Shown: one piece after another, positions 34,588-42,945 of the stretch
How the letters are laid out: each line of letters opens with the position of its first letter
Position numbering within the stretch: position 1 is the stretch's first letter
Made by a program: the position numbers and the translations under genes
NCBI GenBank assembly: GCA_963718105.1
Contig: OY970352.1
Span: 1,426,001 to 1,490,000, forward strand
Reading direction: 5' to 3'
Source of the DNA: DASYKT01 sp963718105
GTDB taxonomy: Bacteria > Acidobacteriota > Blastocatellia > Pyrinomonadales > Pyrinomonadaceae
Length of the DNA: 64,000 nt
The notes under the pieces: model-generated
The model's database searches: none
What the model saw: the letters and a program-made list of their open reading frames with translations, nothing else
Told to the model about the DNA's origin: nothing

Positions 34588-34784
34588 CTTGATGCCGGAG
34601 GCATCGTGGATATTAGCCGGGGGCGAAAGCCCCCGGGGCCTCGCACCATACAAATGAAAGCCCCGGCGGGGCAATGGATGGCACAATTTTTCCGACGCCC
34701 TTTCAGGGCTGATCAGAATTTATAACGCGCGCATTCCCGGGGCTTTCGCCCCCGGCTAATTTCCGTAATGCCTCCGGCATCAAA
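34588..34784. repeat. Palindromic repeat (ATTAGCCGGGGGCGAAAGCC family)
   Basis: CTTGATGCCGGAGGCATCGT with GCCGGGGGCGAAAGCCCCCG is mirrored by CTTTCGCCCCCGGCTAAT and ATGCCTCCGGCATCAA. Confidence 0.65.
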
Positions 34785-35403
34785 ACCAGGAGTTTCCTTC
34801 TTCATCATGCAAATCTTTCAGCTTCGGCCGTTTCAGATCATGCGCGAGCTTTTCGAAAATCACCTTGCCGTTGTTTTCCTTGAGGTGGTTGACGATGGCG
34901 AGAGCGCGGTGGATACGCATGTCAACGCCGGTTTTCTGGCCCGCTTGATAGAGCAGCGAGCGCTGTCTGCCGGGCGAAAGCGCGTGGAAAAGACTATCGC
35001 CTTCGGGGTCCTGGTCCAGCACGGCGCGGAATTCTTCGGGCATCGGCAGGCCGTACCTGCTGGTGTCGATCTCCAGCCGTATATCGATATTGTCGCCTGC
35101 CTTGATGCCCCACGCATCGCGCTTTTGCTTGTTGACGGTAACGATGAAATCGCCGGAGCCGCTCGGCATCAGCGCGCAGTGAAAGCCTTCGTGCCCGTTA
35201 ATGGAACACACCACGCGCTTGAAACGCTTGTTGGGGAAGTCGATCGTGGCCGCCATCTCGCGCGTCACCGGCACATACGACCACATGCCTTCGCCAAAGG
35301 TGGCCAGCGCGGTTTTAAATCGGAGTTTTTTGACAAGTTTTGCCACAAGTAGCGACAGGATAGCACGGCGCGGGATCGCCGCAAGCCGACAGTTCAAAAC
35401 CAA
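34780..35403 (-). CDS. YdeI/OmpD-associated-like protein with DUF1905 domain
   Basis: 207 residues as drawn. The real start may be about 25 residues later, before KLRFKTALATFGEGMWSYVP, because the first residues are unlike the family. The DUF1905 beta barrel (SYVPVTREMAATIDF ... INGHEGFHCALMPSGSGDFI) occupies about 30-120. It is followed by the YdeI-like helical part (ALSPGRQRSLLYQAGQKTGV) with the conserved S-P-x-R-Q-R/K motif. Members are cytosolic, associated with bacteriocin tolerance in some reports, with unknown biochemistry. Confidence 0.8.
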   Translation of the reverse strand: MVLNCRLAAIPRRAILSLLVAKLVKKLRFKTALATFGEGMWSYVPVTREMAATIDFPNKRFKRVVCSINGHEGFHCALMPSGSGDFIVTVNKQKRDAWGIKAGDNIDIRLEIDTSRYGLPMPEEFRAVLDQDPEGDSLFHALSPGRQRSLLYQAGQKTGVDMRIHRALAIVNHLKENNGKVIFEKLAHDLKRPKLKDLHDEEGNSWF

Positions 35404-35460
35404 TTAATGCGGCAGCTAAAAATATTGAATTTTCAAAGTGTTCAAAAGCCTAACAATTAT

Positions 35461-36174
35461 CTACGGGGCTGCGGTACATGCGCTTACGGACGCCTTTTTG
35501 ATCTTCACGGGCTTTTCCGGTTTCTCGTCGGCGCCGGGCATTTTGTTGATGGCTTCGGCGACCTCCATTCCTTTGACGACGCGGCCGAAGGCGGCAAACT
35601 TTCCGTCCAGGTGGGTGGCGGAACCGAGCAAAATAAAAAAGTCGGTGGTGGCGCTGCTGGGTTCATCGCCGCGCGCCATGGAAACAATTCCTTTTTCGTG
35701 AAGTATCTTGCTTGGCTCGTCAGGGATGGTGCGGCGGGAGCGCTTGCTGAGCGGCGTTTTCCAGTGTTCACCGGTAGATAGATTACCGCCTTGAATAATG
35801 AAATTGGGAACTACGCGGCTAAAGGTAGTGGTATCAAAAGCGCCGGTCGCCGCCAGGTTAAGAAAATTTCGTACCGTTTCCGGAGCGCTTTCGGGAAACA
35901 TCTCCAGCTCGATTGCGCCTGCCTCGGTATCCAGGCTCACGCACAACCCGGCCATGGTTTTTACGTCCGCCTTGTCGTATGGCTCAGGAGCGGGTTCCTG
36001 CGGTTTTGCGGCCGCGCGTTCGTTGGCTTTTTTTGGGCCGTTCGCGGCAGGCGAAGCGCTTGCAGCCGGCGTCGGAGTAGGCATCGGAGTAGGAGACGGC
36101 TTGGCAGGTTGGCCGTTTGCTGTGATGCCGGTAACGAAAAGCCAGATAAATACAAAAACTACATTCTTTCGCAT
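35461..36174 (-). CDS. Exported cyclophilin-type peptidyl-prolyl isomerase
   Basis: 237 residues from ATG 36174, giving signal peptide MRKNVVFVFIWLFVTGITAN. The 40 residues upstream in the open frame (MWSAGILPARTRKRS...) are repeat-derived and rejected. A Pro/Thr-rich linker (about 24-70) precedes the cyclophilin domain (about 90-232) with FSRVVPNFIIQGGN, SMARGDEPSSATTDFFI and HLDGKFAAFGRVVKGMEV. The catalytic Arg (SRVV) and the FFI block are present. It probably helps fold periplasmic proteins. Confidence 0.9.
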   Translation of the reverse strand: MRKNVVFVFIWLFVTGITANGQPAKPSPTPMPTPTPAASASPAANGPKKANERAAAKPQEPAPEPYDKADVKTMAGLCVSLDTEAGAIELEMFPESAPETVRNFLNLAATGAFDTTTFSRVVPNFIIQGGNLSTGEHWKTPLSKRSRRTIPDEPSKILHEKGIVSMARGDEPSSATTDFFILLGSATHLDGKFAAFGRVVKGMEVAEAINKMPGADEKPEKPVKIKKASVSACTAAP

Positions 36175-36213
36175 TTCATTATTTTCAGCGAATTTAGCGA
36201 AGCTGTAAAGGGA

Positions 36214-36330
36214 AATGAGGTCAGAACGGGGAATGGCAGTGACCGGGTTTGAACGCTTTCGCGTTCGTGCGGGCAGGATGCCCGCGCTCCACAAAAGAAC
36301 AAAGCGGCCGAGGGGTAATCGGCCGCTTAT
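36214..36330. repeat. Half palindromic repeats and a GCGGCCGA hairpin
   Basis: One arm of the GGTCAGAACC family (36214-36250), one arm GCGGGCAGGATGCCCGCGCT (about 36267-36290), then the hairpin GCGGCCGA / TCGGCCGC (about 36306-36328). No gene was seen in 36331-36590. Confidence 0.55.
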
Positions 36331-36593
36331 TCGAAAAAAGCAATTTTTCTTAGAATCAGAAAGAGTATCTAGAAAACAATGCGGGAACCGTTCCTCCTCT
36401 TCATCCCCTGCAATGTCGAGCTTTTTACAGCCCCCGCGATTGCTCTCTAAATATAAGGACGAGGCCCCCCGGAGTTTTTGCGTAAGAAAATGGATAATTT
36501 TTACATGAAGATAAGCGTAATATTTACAAGGTTTAACGGCTAACGGGGAAGAGGGTTATGCTTTTCTCTGTCAAACAGGGCCAATCTGATAGC

Positions 36594-36704
36594 TAAGAGC
36601 GGGCGCAAGCAACCCTTCCTGACCTGAGAGCTGTTTGGCTTGAAAGGTATATATAGGATCTAAAAAAATTTGTAGTCAGGAAGGGCCGCTTGCGCCCGCT
36701 CTTA
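36594..36704. repeat. Palindromic repeat (AGAGCGGGCGCAAGC family)
   Basis: TAAGAGCGGGCGCAAGCAAC is mirrored by GGCCGCTTGCGCCCGCTCTT, as at 10151 and 52141. Confidence 0.8.
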
Positions 36705-36761
36705 AAAATGTTATTGACCGGATTCTGGAGGCAAGCGGATCGATCTACAAAGTATTTCGGC

Positions 36762-37133
36762 TTACGCCCTCTTTTTCTCTTTTTTCCCGCCGATGGAAAA
36801 AGCCGGCGCGCCTTTTTTGCGCGTCAACTCGTCGCGCACCATCCGGCGGACGATCAGTTCCAGTTCACGCATCGCGGGCGATTCGGCCGAGTCTTTTTCG
36901 GCGGCCACTTTTTTTGATCCGCTGCCGGTCAGCAGCCAGTTGAGCGAGTAATCGGTCTGCTCGGCGATCAGGGTCAGCACTTCGGCGGAAGGGAGGCGTC
37001 CATCAAGATAATTTTTCGCCGCCTGGTAAGAGATGCCTAAACGGCGGCTGATCTCGGCCGGTTCGGCCGTGTCGAGAGCCTCCGTCAGGCGCTCGATATA
37101 TTTTTTAACATTCGTTGAAGGCTGGTTTGACAT
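36762..37133 (-). CDS. CI-like HTH repressor
   Basis: 123 residues. An N-terminal helix-turn-helix of the phage CI/XRE type (about 12-60: ALDTAEPAEISRRLGISYQA, NYLDGRLPSAEVLTLIAEQT, DYSLNWLLTG). The SLNWLLTG ending is typical of phage CI HTH domains. The rest is a basic tail without a peptidase domain, so it is unlikely to be cleaved in an SOS response. Inverted repeats in the 543-bp divergent gap towards the primase-helicase gene fit operators under its control. Confidence 0.8.
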   Translation of the reverse strand: MSNQPSTNVKKYIERLTEALDTAEPAEISRRLGISYQAAKNYLDGRLPSAEVLTLIAEQTDYSLNWLLTGSGSKKVAAEKDSAESPAMRELELIVRRMVRDELTRKKGAPAFSIGGKKEKKRA

Positions 37134-37167
37134 CTATTCAACACTCGTGTAATTTAATCCTACAAAC

Positions 37168-37187
37168 GTTGAATCGTGAAATTCAAC
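37168..37187. promoter_or_regulatory. Candidate repressor operator 1
   Basis: GTTGAAT (37168-37174) and ATTCAAC (37181-37187) form a perfect 7-bp inverted repeat with 6 bases between, 35 bp upstream of the CI-like gene start. A half site TTCAACACTCGTGT lies next to the start codon. Confidence 0.5.
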
Positions 37188-37312
37188 AAGATGCAGGATA
37201 ACGCTGATAAACCCGTATTGTCAAGCATTTCTTAAAATCCGACGATCCCCGTGTTGTTTGAAAAAGCCTAATTGAACGATCGTGTTAAATAGACGATTGT
37301 TATACACGATAG

Positions 37313-37340
37313 GTGATACGGAAACCGACGAACGTATCAC
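37313..37340. promoter_or_regulatory. Candidate repressor operator 2
   Basis: GTGATACG (37313-37320) and CGTATCAC (37333-37340) are a perfect 8-bp inverted repeat with 12 bases between, in the divergent gap between repressor and primase-helicase. CGTGT and ACACG half sites lie just upstream. Confidence 0.45.
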
Positions 37341-37348
37341 GCACTCTC

Positions 37349-37507
37349 GTTTCTCCCGTTTTGCCGAGTGTTGACGCGCCTCAAAAACCTTCCTATGAAA
37401 ACTTACCAAGGCCAGATGATCACCCCCATAATTCCCACCCAATAAAAGAGCCAAACCTCATTCTCACCCTAAGACCCTGCGTCAACACTCGGCCAAACGG
37501 GAGAAAC
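37349..37507. repeat. 29-bp inverted repeat, 101 bp apart
   Basis: 37349-37377 (starting GTTTCTCCCGTTTTGCCGAG) is the reverse complement of 37479-37507 with one mismatch. It lies between the repressor and the primase-helicase gene and could be a replication-origin-type or mobile-element structure. Confidence 0.6.
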
Positions 37508-37508
37508 A

Positions 37509-37672
37509 GTCTGTTGAGTCTATTGAGTCCAGAAAGTTTGGTAAGTCTGGGAAGACTGGGAAGACTGGGAAGGCGAAAGCGACCTTGATTTTCAGGACTG
37601 AATAGACCGACAAAACTCATAGCTCAATAGACTCTCTAGATTCTCTAGACTCAATAGACTCTCTCCCACTCC
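37509..37672. repeat. 9-bp minisatellite, inverted halves (GAGTC arm then GACTC arm)
   Basis: GAGTCTATTGAGTCC at the left and CAATAGACTCTCTAGATTCT / CTAGACTCAATAGACTCTCT at the right. The same structure occurs inside the downstream gene (38482-38705). It ends only 4 bp before the ATG at 37676. Confidence 0.65.
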
Positions 37673-37675
37673 CTC

Positions 37676-39691
37676 ATGACTTTGATCGACCACGCTAATT
37701 TATACATCTCGGAATGGAATTTTGCGGTTTTTCCCGCGCACTGGATCCGCGAAGATTCATCGTGTTCCTGCCGCCGCGCAGATTGCCGCAATCCGGGCAA
37801 GCACCCGCTGACGCGCGACGGTTTTATGTCCGCCAGTAAAGATCCAGGCAAGGTCAAAGACTGGTGGCGGCAGTATCCGCAGGCGAACATCGCCATTGCC
37901 ACCGGAAAAGTTTCGAACATCGTCGTGCTGGATGTTGATCCGCGCCACGGCGGTTTTGATTCGCTGGCGAAATATTCGCTTCCGCAAACGATGAAAGCCC
38001 GCACGGGCGGCGGCGGCGAGCATTATTTTTTTCGGCCCGGCGAAAGGGAAATTAGAAACTCGGCGGGGAAGTTAGGGGCCGGTTTGGATATCCGCGGCGA
38101 CGGCGGCTATGTCGTAGCGCCGCCTTCGAATCACCTGCAGGGCGTGTATGAATGGGAAAAGTGGGATGAGATAGCGGAAATGCCCGAAGAACTTTATGGA
38201 GCGCGGGCATCCTGCCCGCAAAGCTTTCAGGCCGGTAAGGTGAATCAAACGTATGTTTGCGCTGAAGCGCTCAAAGCGGGCAAGGATGCCCGCGCTCCAC
38301 ATGAGCAGGCGCTCCCAGGTACGCGAAATTCCACCCTCGCCTCACTGGCCGGCACGATGCGGCGGCGGGGCTTTGGCGAAAACGCCATCCGGCAGGCGCT
38401 GCTGATCGAAAACCAGGAACGCTGCCAACCGCCGCTCGAAGCCGCCGAGGTGAAAGAAATAGCGAGGTCGATCGCAAAATACGAGTCTAGGGAGTCTATA
38501 GAGTTTATTGAGTCCATTGAGTCGGTCGAGTCTAGCGGAACTGTCGAGTTAAAGAAAACCGGAAGCCCCACAAACTCGAAAAATTCAACAGACTCGAAAA
38601 ACTTAATAGACTCAATAAACTCAGTCTCAATAGACTCAACAGACTCAATAGACTCAACAGACTCAACAGACTCAATAGACTCAACAGACTCAACAGACTC
38701 TCAAGACTTGCTCCGTGTTTGGAACCTCAACGAATTTCTTAACCGATCCATTGAAACTAAAGAAAACATGTGCTTTGAGGCGGGGCGGGGTGATCTGGTA
38801 ATGGTAGCGGCGCGGACCAACGGCGGCAAGTCGACTCTTTTGAGAAACTGCCTGCTTTCGCTGGCGACGGGCCGTAAATTCGCGCCTTTTGTGCCGGAGC
38901 AGCGTCCGCGCCGGGTAATGCTGCTGGATTTTGAAGCTGACGAAGCAGAGCTGCAGCGCGATCTGCGGGTAATGACGCGGGATTTTAGCTTGCCGGAACG
39001 TGAACTTCTGGCGGAAAACTTCCGGCTCATTCCGAAGGGGTTTGTCCGGGGAGACATGTTTCAGTTAAATCGCCACTTCAGCTTCGTGCATGACATTACC
39101 AGAGAGCATTTAAGTGAAGTAATAGTTATAGATAATATTTCTTCAGCATTTACTTTACATGATGAGAACAACAACGCCGAGGTGACGGGAAAAGTAGTCA
39201 AACCATTATTTAAACTGGCCCAAGCCAGCGGTGCAGCGGTGATTTTTGCTCATCACATCGGCAAAATGAGCGAAGTCTCGCGGGACGAGGTATATCTCGG
39301 ACGCGGAGCTTCGGCGTTGTCCTGCCTGGCTAAAACCGTCTTTAATTTGCGCGGCCGCGTCGATACCGGGGAAACTGTGGATATTTGCTGTGTAAAACGA
39401 AAAAACGGCCATAATTACAAGCGGAGTTTTTATCTCGACCCGGACACACGCTGGTTCAGGCCGGCCGGGCAAATCCCTCGCAGGCCGGGCAATTATGAGC
39501 TGATCGTAGGCTGGCTTCGCGAAAATGCGCCGCCCGAACGGCCGGTAAAAACCAGTGAGATCGTGGCCGCGTTTCCGAAAATAGGGCGCACCAGCCTGAT
39601 GTTAAATCTAAGAGACGCCGTCAGCGCAGGGGACGCGCACATGCCGCAAAGGGCCTATTATTCGGCGCGAAAAAAAGCAGATCAGCCTTAA
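37676..39691 (+). CDS. Prim-pol/PriCT/RecA-like primase-helicase carrying two in-frame repeat insertions
   Basis: 671 residues. Prim-pol domain (about 1-172): NPGKHPLTRDGF, ANIAIATG, VVLDVDPRHGG (catalytic Asp pair), GAGLDIRGDGGYVVAPPS. PriCT-1-like domain (about 215-270): GTRNSTLASLAGTMRRRGFG and EVKEIARSIAKYE. RecA-like helicase core (about 345-600): Walker A ARTNGGKSTLL, Walker B EVIVIDNISSAF, and FAHHIGKMSE. This order is typical of plasmid, satellite and phage replication proteins. Two linkers are encoded by repeats. Residues about 174-210 (GARASCPQ ... AGKDARAP) come from the GAGCGCGGGCATC palindrome. Residues about 270-343 (ESIESVES ... DSTDSIDSTDS) come from the 9-bp GAGTC/GACTC array. 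Both keep the frame and spare the domains. Confidence 0.85.
   Translation: MTLIDHANLYISEWNFAVFPAHWIREDSSCSCRRADCRNPGKHPLTRDGFMSASKDPGKVKDWWRQYPQANIAIATGKVSNIVVLDVDPRHGGFDSLAKYSLPQTMKARTGGGGEHYFFRPGEREIRNSAGKLGAGLDIRGDGGYVVAPPSNHLQGVYEWEKWDEIAEMPEELYGARASCPQSFQAGKVNQTYVCAEALKAGKDARAPHEQALPGTRNSTLASLAGTMRRRGFGENAIRQALLIENQERCQPPLEAAEVKEIARSIAKYESRESIEFIESIESVESSGTVELKKTGSPTNSKNSTDSKNLIDSINSVSIDSTDSIDSTDSTDSIDSTDSTDSQDLLRVWNLNEFLNRSIETKENMCFEAGRGDLVMVAARTNGGKSTLLRNCLLSLATGRKFAPFVPEQRPRRVMLLDFEADEAELQRDLRVMTRDFSLPERELLAENFRLIPKGFVRGDMFQLNRHFSFVHDITREHLSEVIVIDNISSAFTLHDENNNAEVTGKVVKPLFKLAQASGAAVIFAHHIGKMSEVSRDEVYLGRGASALSCLAKTVFNLRGRVDTGETVDICCVKRKNGHNYKRSFYLDPDTRWFRPAGQIPRRPGNYELIVGWLRENAPPERPVKTSEIVAAFPKIGRTSLMLNLRDAVSAGDAHMPQRAYYSARKKADQP
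38196..38325. repeat. Palindromic repeat (GAGCGCGGGCATC family) inside the primase-helicase gene
   Basis: ATGGAGCGCGGGCATCCTGC is mirrored by GGATGCCCGCGCTCCACAT at 38283-38302, followed by the arm GCGCTCCCAGG. It is translated in frame between the prim-pol and PriCT domains. Confidence 0.8.
38482..38705. repeat. 9-bp tandem repeat array inside the primase-helicase gene
   Basis: Six GAGTCNNNN units (38482-38535), a spacer, then about nine GACTCNNNN units (to 38705), so the array is itself palindromic. The 9-bp period equals three codons, so gain or loss of units keeps the reading frame. Confidence 0.8.
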
Positions 39692-39844
39692 AATATTTCT
39701 TGTAACAGAACGCCGATAAAACTCCATATAGGGTAGGAGTTGTCCAATAACTCGTGACGAACGTCCCATCTGTGGATCTCCCAGTCCGCAGAAAAACGGA
39801 ATGATTTCTCCCACAACGCTCCTTGAGAGAGCAAAAGGCAAAAG

Positions 39845-39871
39845 AGGCGGGTTTCACGACCCGCCTTTTTT
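39845..39871. terminator. Strong hairpin terminator, probably bidirectional
   Basis: AGGCGGGT (39845-39852) and ACCCGCCT (39859-39866) with loop TTCACG, flanked by an A-rich side and a T run. It lies between the convergent primase-helicase and 39919 genes. Confidence 0.75.
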
Positions 39872-39918
39872 ACAAAGTCCCGCCCGTGTTAATGACAAAA
39901 TTTCTTGTTCAACCGGAT

Positions 39919-40869
39919 CTATTGCGTTTTTGATGTGTCCAGCCACCAGGTGAAAAACATAAAGAGGATCACGCCAAAAAAAGACAAAAATATGCCGGTT
40001 ATAAATGCCCAAACAAAATAAATACCGGTCACCTTTGAGTATTCCAGGCCTCCGGAAAGATAGGAGCCTAAAAGAAAAGCGGATGAGATAATGAGAAAAA
40101 GTGCGATCCAAAAAAGCAGAAAAATTCTGTGAGCACTTGTACTACACCAGGCTGCCGCGTCTTTAAAATACCCCGGCGGCTTTCCTTGCAGCACCTCCCT
40201 GTTATCCAAAAAGATCACTGAAAAAGCGTAGAGTGCATAATAGACGGTTACCCCCGCAAACGGGATCGCTTGGAGTAAAACCGAAGTAAGGGTCTGCGTT
40301 TGCGCGGAGAAATAGAGGGCATTGCCGATGGCACAAAACAGCATTCCTAAAACGACCACATAAACTAATTTGGTCACTGTCTGGAAAGAAGGGAGATCGT
40401 TTTGGTAATAGCTGTTTTCCCGCCCAAAACCTGTGGCATCTCCGAGCTTCAATTTATCGTGAATAGTAAGCTCGAGCTTATTCAGATAAATAAAATTCCG
40501 AAAGATCCCGCGGGTGCGATGGTAAATATTTATGACCAAATAAAGGATCACGATCATTAATGCCACTTGCAGCAGCGTGAACGGAAGAGAGACGACATCG
40601 GTATTGGTTTGTTTTTCCGATTCAACATATTTCCTTAAAATGGCATTAAGGAGTTGAGTGATCTCACTGTCGCGAAAGCTGATCAGAACGTAAAGCCCGC
40701 AGCAGATCACCAGTATTATGAAATTACGGTTTCTTTCTTTCCAGGTTTCAGCGTTCGAATCCTTTGCAATGCGGTAATCTTCTACGAGTAAGGTGGCGAT
40801 TTCCGTCTGTTCAGAAATGGTTTTGTTGAGTTTTTCCTCAAATTTTTCGTATAGTTCATCAAAGATCAT
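39919..40869 (-). CDS. Polytopic membrane protein, unknown
   Basis: 316 residues. A soluble acidic N-terminus (FDELYEKFEEKLNKTISEQ), then about six membrane helices (for example FIILVICCGLYVLISF, LVYVVVLGMLFCAIGNALYF, FLLFWIALFLIISSAFLLG, GIFLSFFGVILFMFFTWWL). No motif that suggests transport or enzymatic activity. It lies upstream of the PT-linker membrane protein's terminus, but they share only strand. Function unknown. Confidence 0.7.
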   Translation of the reverse strand: MIFDELYEKFEEKLNKTISEQTEIATLLVEDYRIAKDSNAETWKERNRNFIILVICCGLYVLISFRDSEITQLLNAILRKYVESEKQTNTDVVSLPFTLLQVALMIVILYLVINIYHRTRGIFRNFIYLNKLELTIHDKLKLGDATGFGRENSYYQNDLPSFQTVTKLVYVVVLGMLFCAIGNALYFSAQTQTLTSVLLQAIPFAGVTVYYALYAFSVIFLDNREVLQGKPPGYFKDAAAWCSTSAHRIFLLFWIALFLIISSAFLLGSYLSGGLEYSKVTGIYFVWAFITGIFLSFFGVILFMFFTWWLDTSKTQ

Positions 40870-40988
40870 GGGTTTTTCTCCAGGGAGTAGATCAAAATTC
40901 AGACCGTATGTATATTGATGATAAAGGGCGAAGAAACTAAGAATGCGTATCGTTCTTTCTACCCCTCTACATTATTTCGAAAATCTCT

Positions 40989-42314
40989 TTAGCTTTCTGC
41001 TTCATCTTTATTTACGCGCTGGCGCATAAAAGTGACGAATTGCTTTCCGCGTTCGTAAAACCAGGGAATGGTCAGGATCGGCCCCATCAGGCTCAGGATC
41101 AGCCCGGCGATACTGATGGTGCCCCATTCAAAAAATGATTTTACTACACTGATCTTGAAATCTTTCGGGCGGCTGGCATCGGGGCCGAGTGTTTCGGCGC
41201 CTTTCACCCAGGTGAAATTTAGCGTCACAAACATTTCCTGAGCGCCCTCGACATCGCCTTTCGGGCGGATGCTCCAGCGCCAGACCGGGCTCGAACCGGG
41301 GCCGATCTTTTTCGGAGTGTTCTGCGCGCCGTCCGAGGTGATCTCAAAACCGCTTCCCACGAGCGAAACCACCGCGCGCGTTTCGTGATCAGGCAGGCAA
41401 GCGCTGAGCGCGCTGCCGGGCGGGCAGCGGTCGGTTTCCAGCTCTATTCCTAAATCATCCGAGCTGCCGCCGCCGACGCCTGAGGGCGTGCCAGCGGGCG
41501 TTGTTGCCGCACGCGTAATTTTAAGTTCGATAATGCCGGAGCCTTTGGCGGTAAGTTCTGTCGGGTAGGTGAGGTCGATCGTTTCACGTTCGCCCCCGCT
41601 TGCGGGGACTTCCGCCGCCGAAGCGGCTGGCGATATATAACCGAAAAAGTTACCGACTGATTCCCAGAAACCCGATTTAGAGTTTTTAGGGGCATCTTCT
41701 CTCAATTCACCGATCACGACCGGCGTCGGCGTGGGTTTTGGAGTTTGTTTCAAAATGACGGGCGGCTTGGGTGTCGATTCCACCACGGTGATCGGCGGCC
41801 GGCCGGTGATCCCGATGATCGGCGTGCGCCGGGGCGTCGGTTTCGGGGTGGGCGTATGGCGCGGCGTAAAAGTCGGCGTCGGTCTTGGACTAAATCTCGG
41901 AGTCGGTTTAGGGGTGGGGTCGATCACGGGCGTAGGCCTCGGTGTCGGAGTGGGTGTCGGGCGCGGGCTGCGTGTCGGACGCGGCGAAGGCGAAAATCCG
42001 GGCGTAGGCGATATATCAGGCGTCGGCGTCGGAGTCAATCTGGGCGTTGGCGTTGGAGTGGGTGTTTCGTCAGGTGTAGCAGTCGGCGTGGGTGTCGGGG
42101 TCGGGCTTTCGTCCGGCGAAGCGGTAGGCGTCGGCGTCGGCGTAACCGAAGTTTTCGGCACGGGCACGATCGCCGCTACCAGCCGGCCTTCATTTTTGTC
42201 TATCGGGACAGTCAGCGGAACTGGTTCTTTGAACGACGAAAATAGCGCCGTCATCCCGGCAACAAAAAAAATCAGGCCGCTAACCAGCAAGATCAATCTG
42301 ATAGTTGAAGACAT
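40989..42314 (-). CDS. Membrane protein with long Pro-Thr linker
   Basis: 441 residues. An N-terminal membrane anchor (about 7-27) and then a low-complexity stretch of P-T-P-T and R/P repeats (about 50-200), probably extended and extracytoplasmic. A beta-rich domain follows (about 230-385, with ETIDLTYPTELTAKGSGIIE and VVSLVGSGFEITSDG, plus two Cys around DRCPPGSALSACLP). A second membrane helix (about 395-420) and a charged tail (RQRVNKDEAES) end the protein. The architecture suggests a cell-envelope spanning or surface-exposed protein; exact role unknown. Confidence 0.75.
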   Translation of the reverse strand: MSSTIRLILLVSGLIFFVAGMTALFSSFKEPVPLTVPIDKNEGRLVAAIVPVPKTSVTPTPTPTASPDESPTPTPTPTATPDETPTPTPTPRLTPTPTPDISPTPGFSPSPRPTRSPRPTPTPTPRPTPVIDPTPKPTPRFSPRPTPTFTPRHTPTPKPTPRRTPIIGITGRPPITVVESTPKPPVILKQTPKPTPTPVVIGELREDAPKNSKSGFWESVGNFFGYISPAASAAEVPASGGERETIDLTYPTELTAKGSGIIELKITRAATTPAGTPSGVGGGSSDDLGIELETDRCPPGSALSACLPDHETRAVVSLVGSGFEITSDGAQNTPKKIGPGSSPVWRWSIRPKGDVEGAQEMFVTLNFTWVKGAETLGPDASRPKDFKISVVKSFFEWGTISIAGLILSLMGPILTIPWFYERGKQFVTFMRQRVNKDEAES

Positions 42315-42422
42315 TTTCCGCCCTTAGAAAGACAAACGTTTTATTTGGGAAACTTAACTAAAAGATAGACGTGATTTAAACAAAGTTTTGCGGTAGAACC
42401 CCGGCAGCGGGAAGCGGATTTT

Positions 42423-42499
42423 GTCAGTAGCGCTTGCGTTAGCAAGTGCGTTCTTCTATCTGCCGAAGCACGCATCTGCTTGACGCAGACGCTACTGAC
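42423..42499. repeat. Palindromic repeat (GTCAGTAGCG family), inverted copy
   Basis: GTCAGTAGCGCTTGCGTTAG is mirrored by TGACGCAGACGCTACTGAC. Confidence 0.75.
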
Positions 42500-42551
42500 C
42501 CGTAACCCATCAACCTCGCTATTAAAGGCATTTTCTTGACTGAAGGCAAAT

Positions 42552-42588
42552 GTAAAGCGTGCCGTAATGTGGTGGCGGCACGCTTTAC
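42552..42588. terminator. Strong hairpin (GTAAAGCGTGCCG / CGGCACGCTTTAC)
   Basis: A perfect 13-bp stem around an 11-base loop. No T run follows on either strand, so it may be a repeat element rather than a terminator. The rest of the gap 42315-42945 has no gene I can support. Confidence 0.4.
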
Positions 42589-42945
42589 CCCAGGGGTGAG
42601 CCTCTGAAACGAACTCGGGCGAGGCTTGCGCCTCAGCCTCGAAAAAAGTAGGGAGAGGGGTGGAGTGAGGCCGGTTTTTCTCGTCGGGAGAAAGAATCGA
42701 ACCGGACGGCGTCTCAAACGCCTTTGTTTTTTCGTTTTTAAATGAAAATCAGCTTTCCATTGATATATGGCAAAAAAAGGGAAAACGTTACAGAAAATTG
42801 CGAAGATTTTTGCAAAACATGCGAGATGTAACACGTTTTACGCCGGTAAGATAAGTCAAACTGTTGATTTGTCAGGGGTTAAATGGATATAAGATTTACG
42901 TGATACGTATAGCATATAACGTACTGCGCATCCGTATTACGCTCC

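Noticed and set aside
41731..42327. Val/Gly-rich plus-strand frame (GVGVGVG)
   Set aside because: Antisense of the Pro-Thr linker of the minus-strand membrane protein.
42681..42722. tRNA 3'-end-like segment on the minus strand (GGTTCGATTC with a GGCGTTTGAGACGCC hairpin)
   Set aside because: The T-loop-like sequence is there, but the T stem does not pair and no 5' half or acceptor partner is found. It could be a decayed attachment remnant but cannot be supported.
42439..42834. 131-codon minus-strand frame in the gap before the pentapeptide gene
   Set aside because: It is mostly read from the GTCAGTAGCG palindrome and the 13-bp hairpin, is basic and low-quality, and has no ribosome site.
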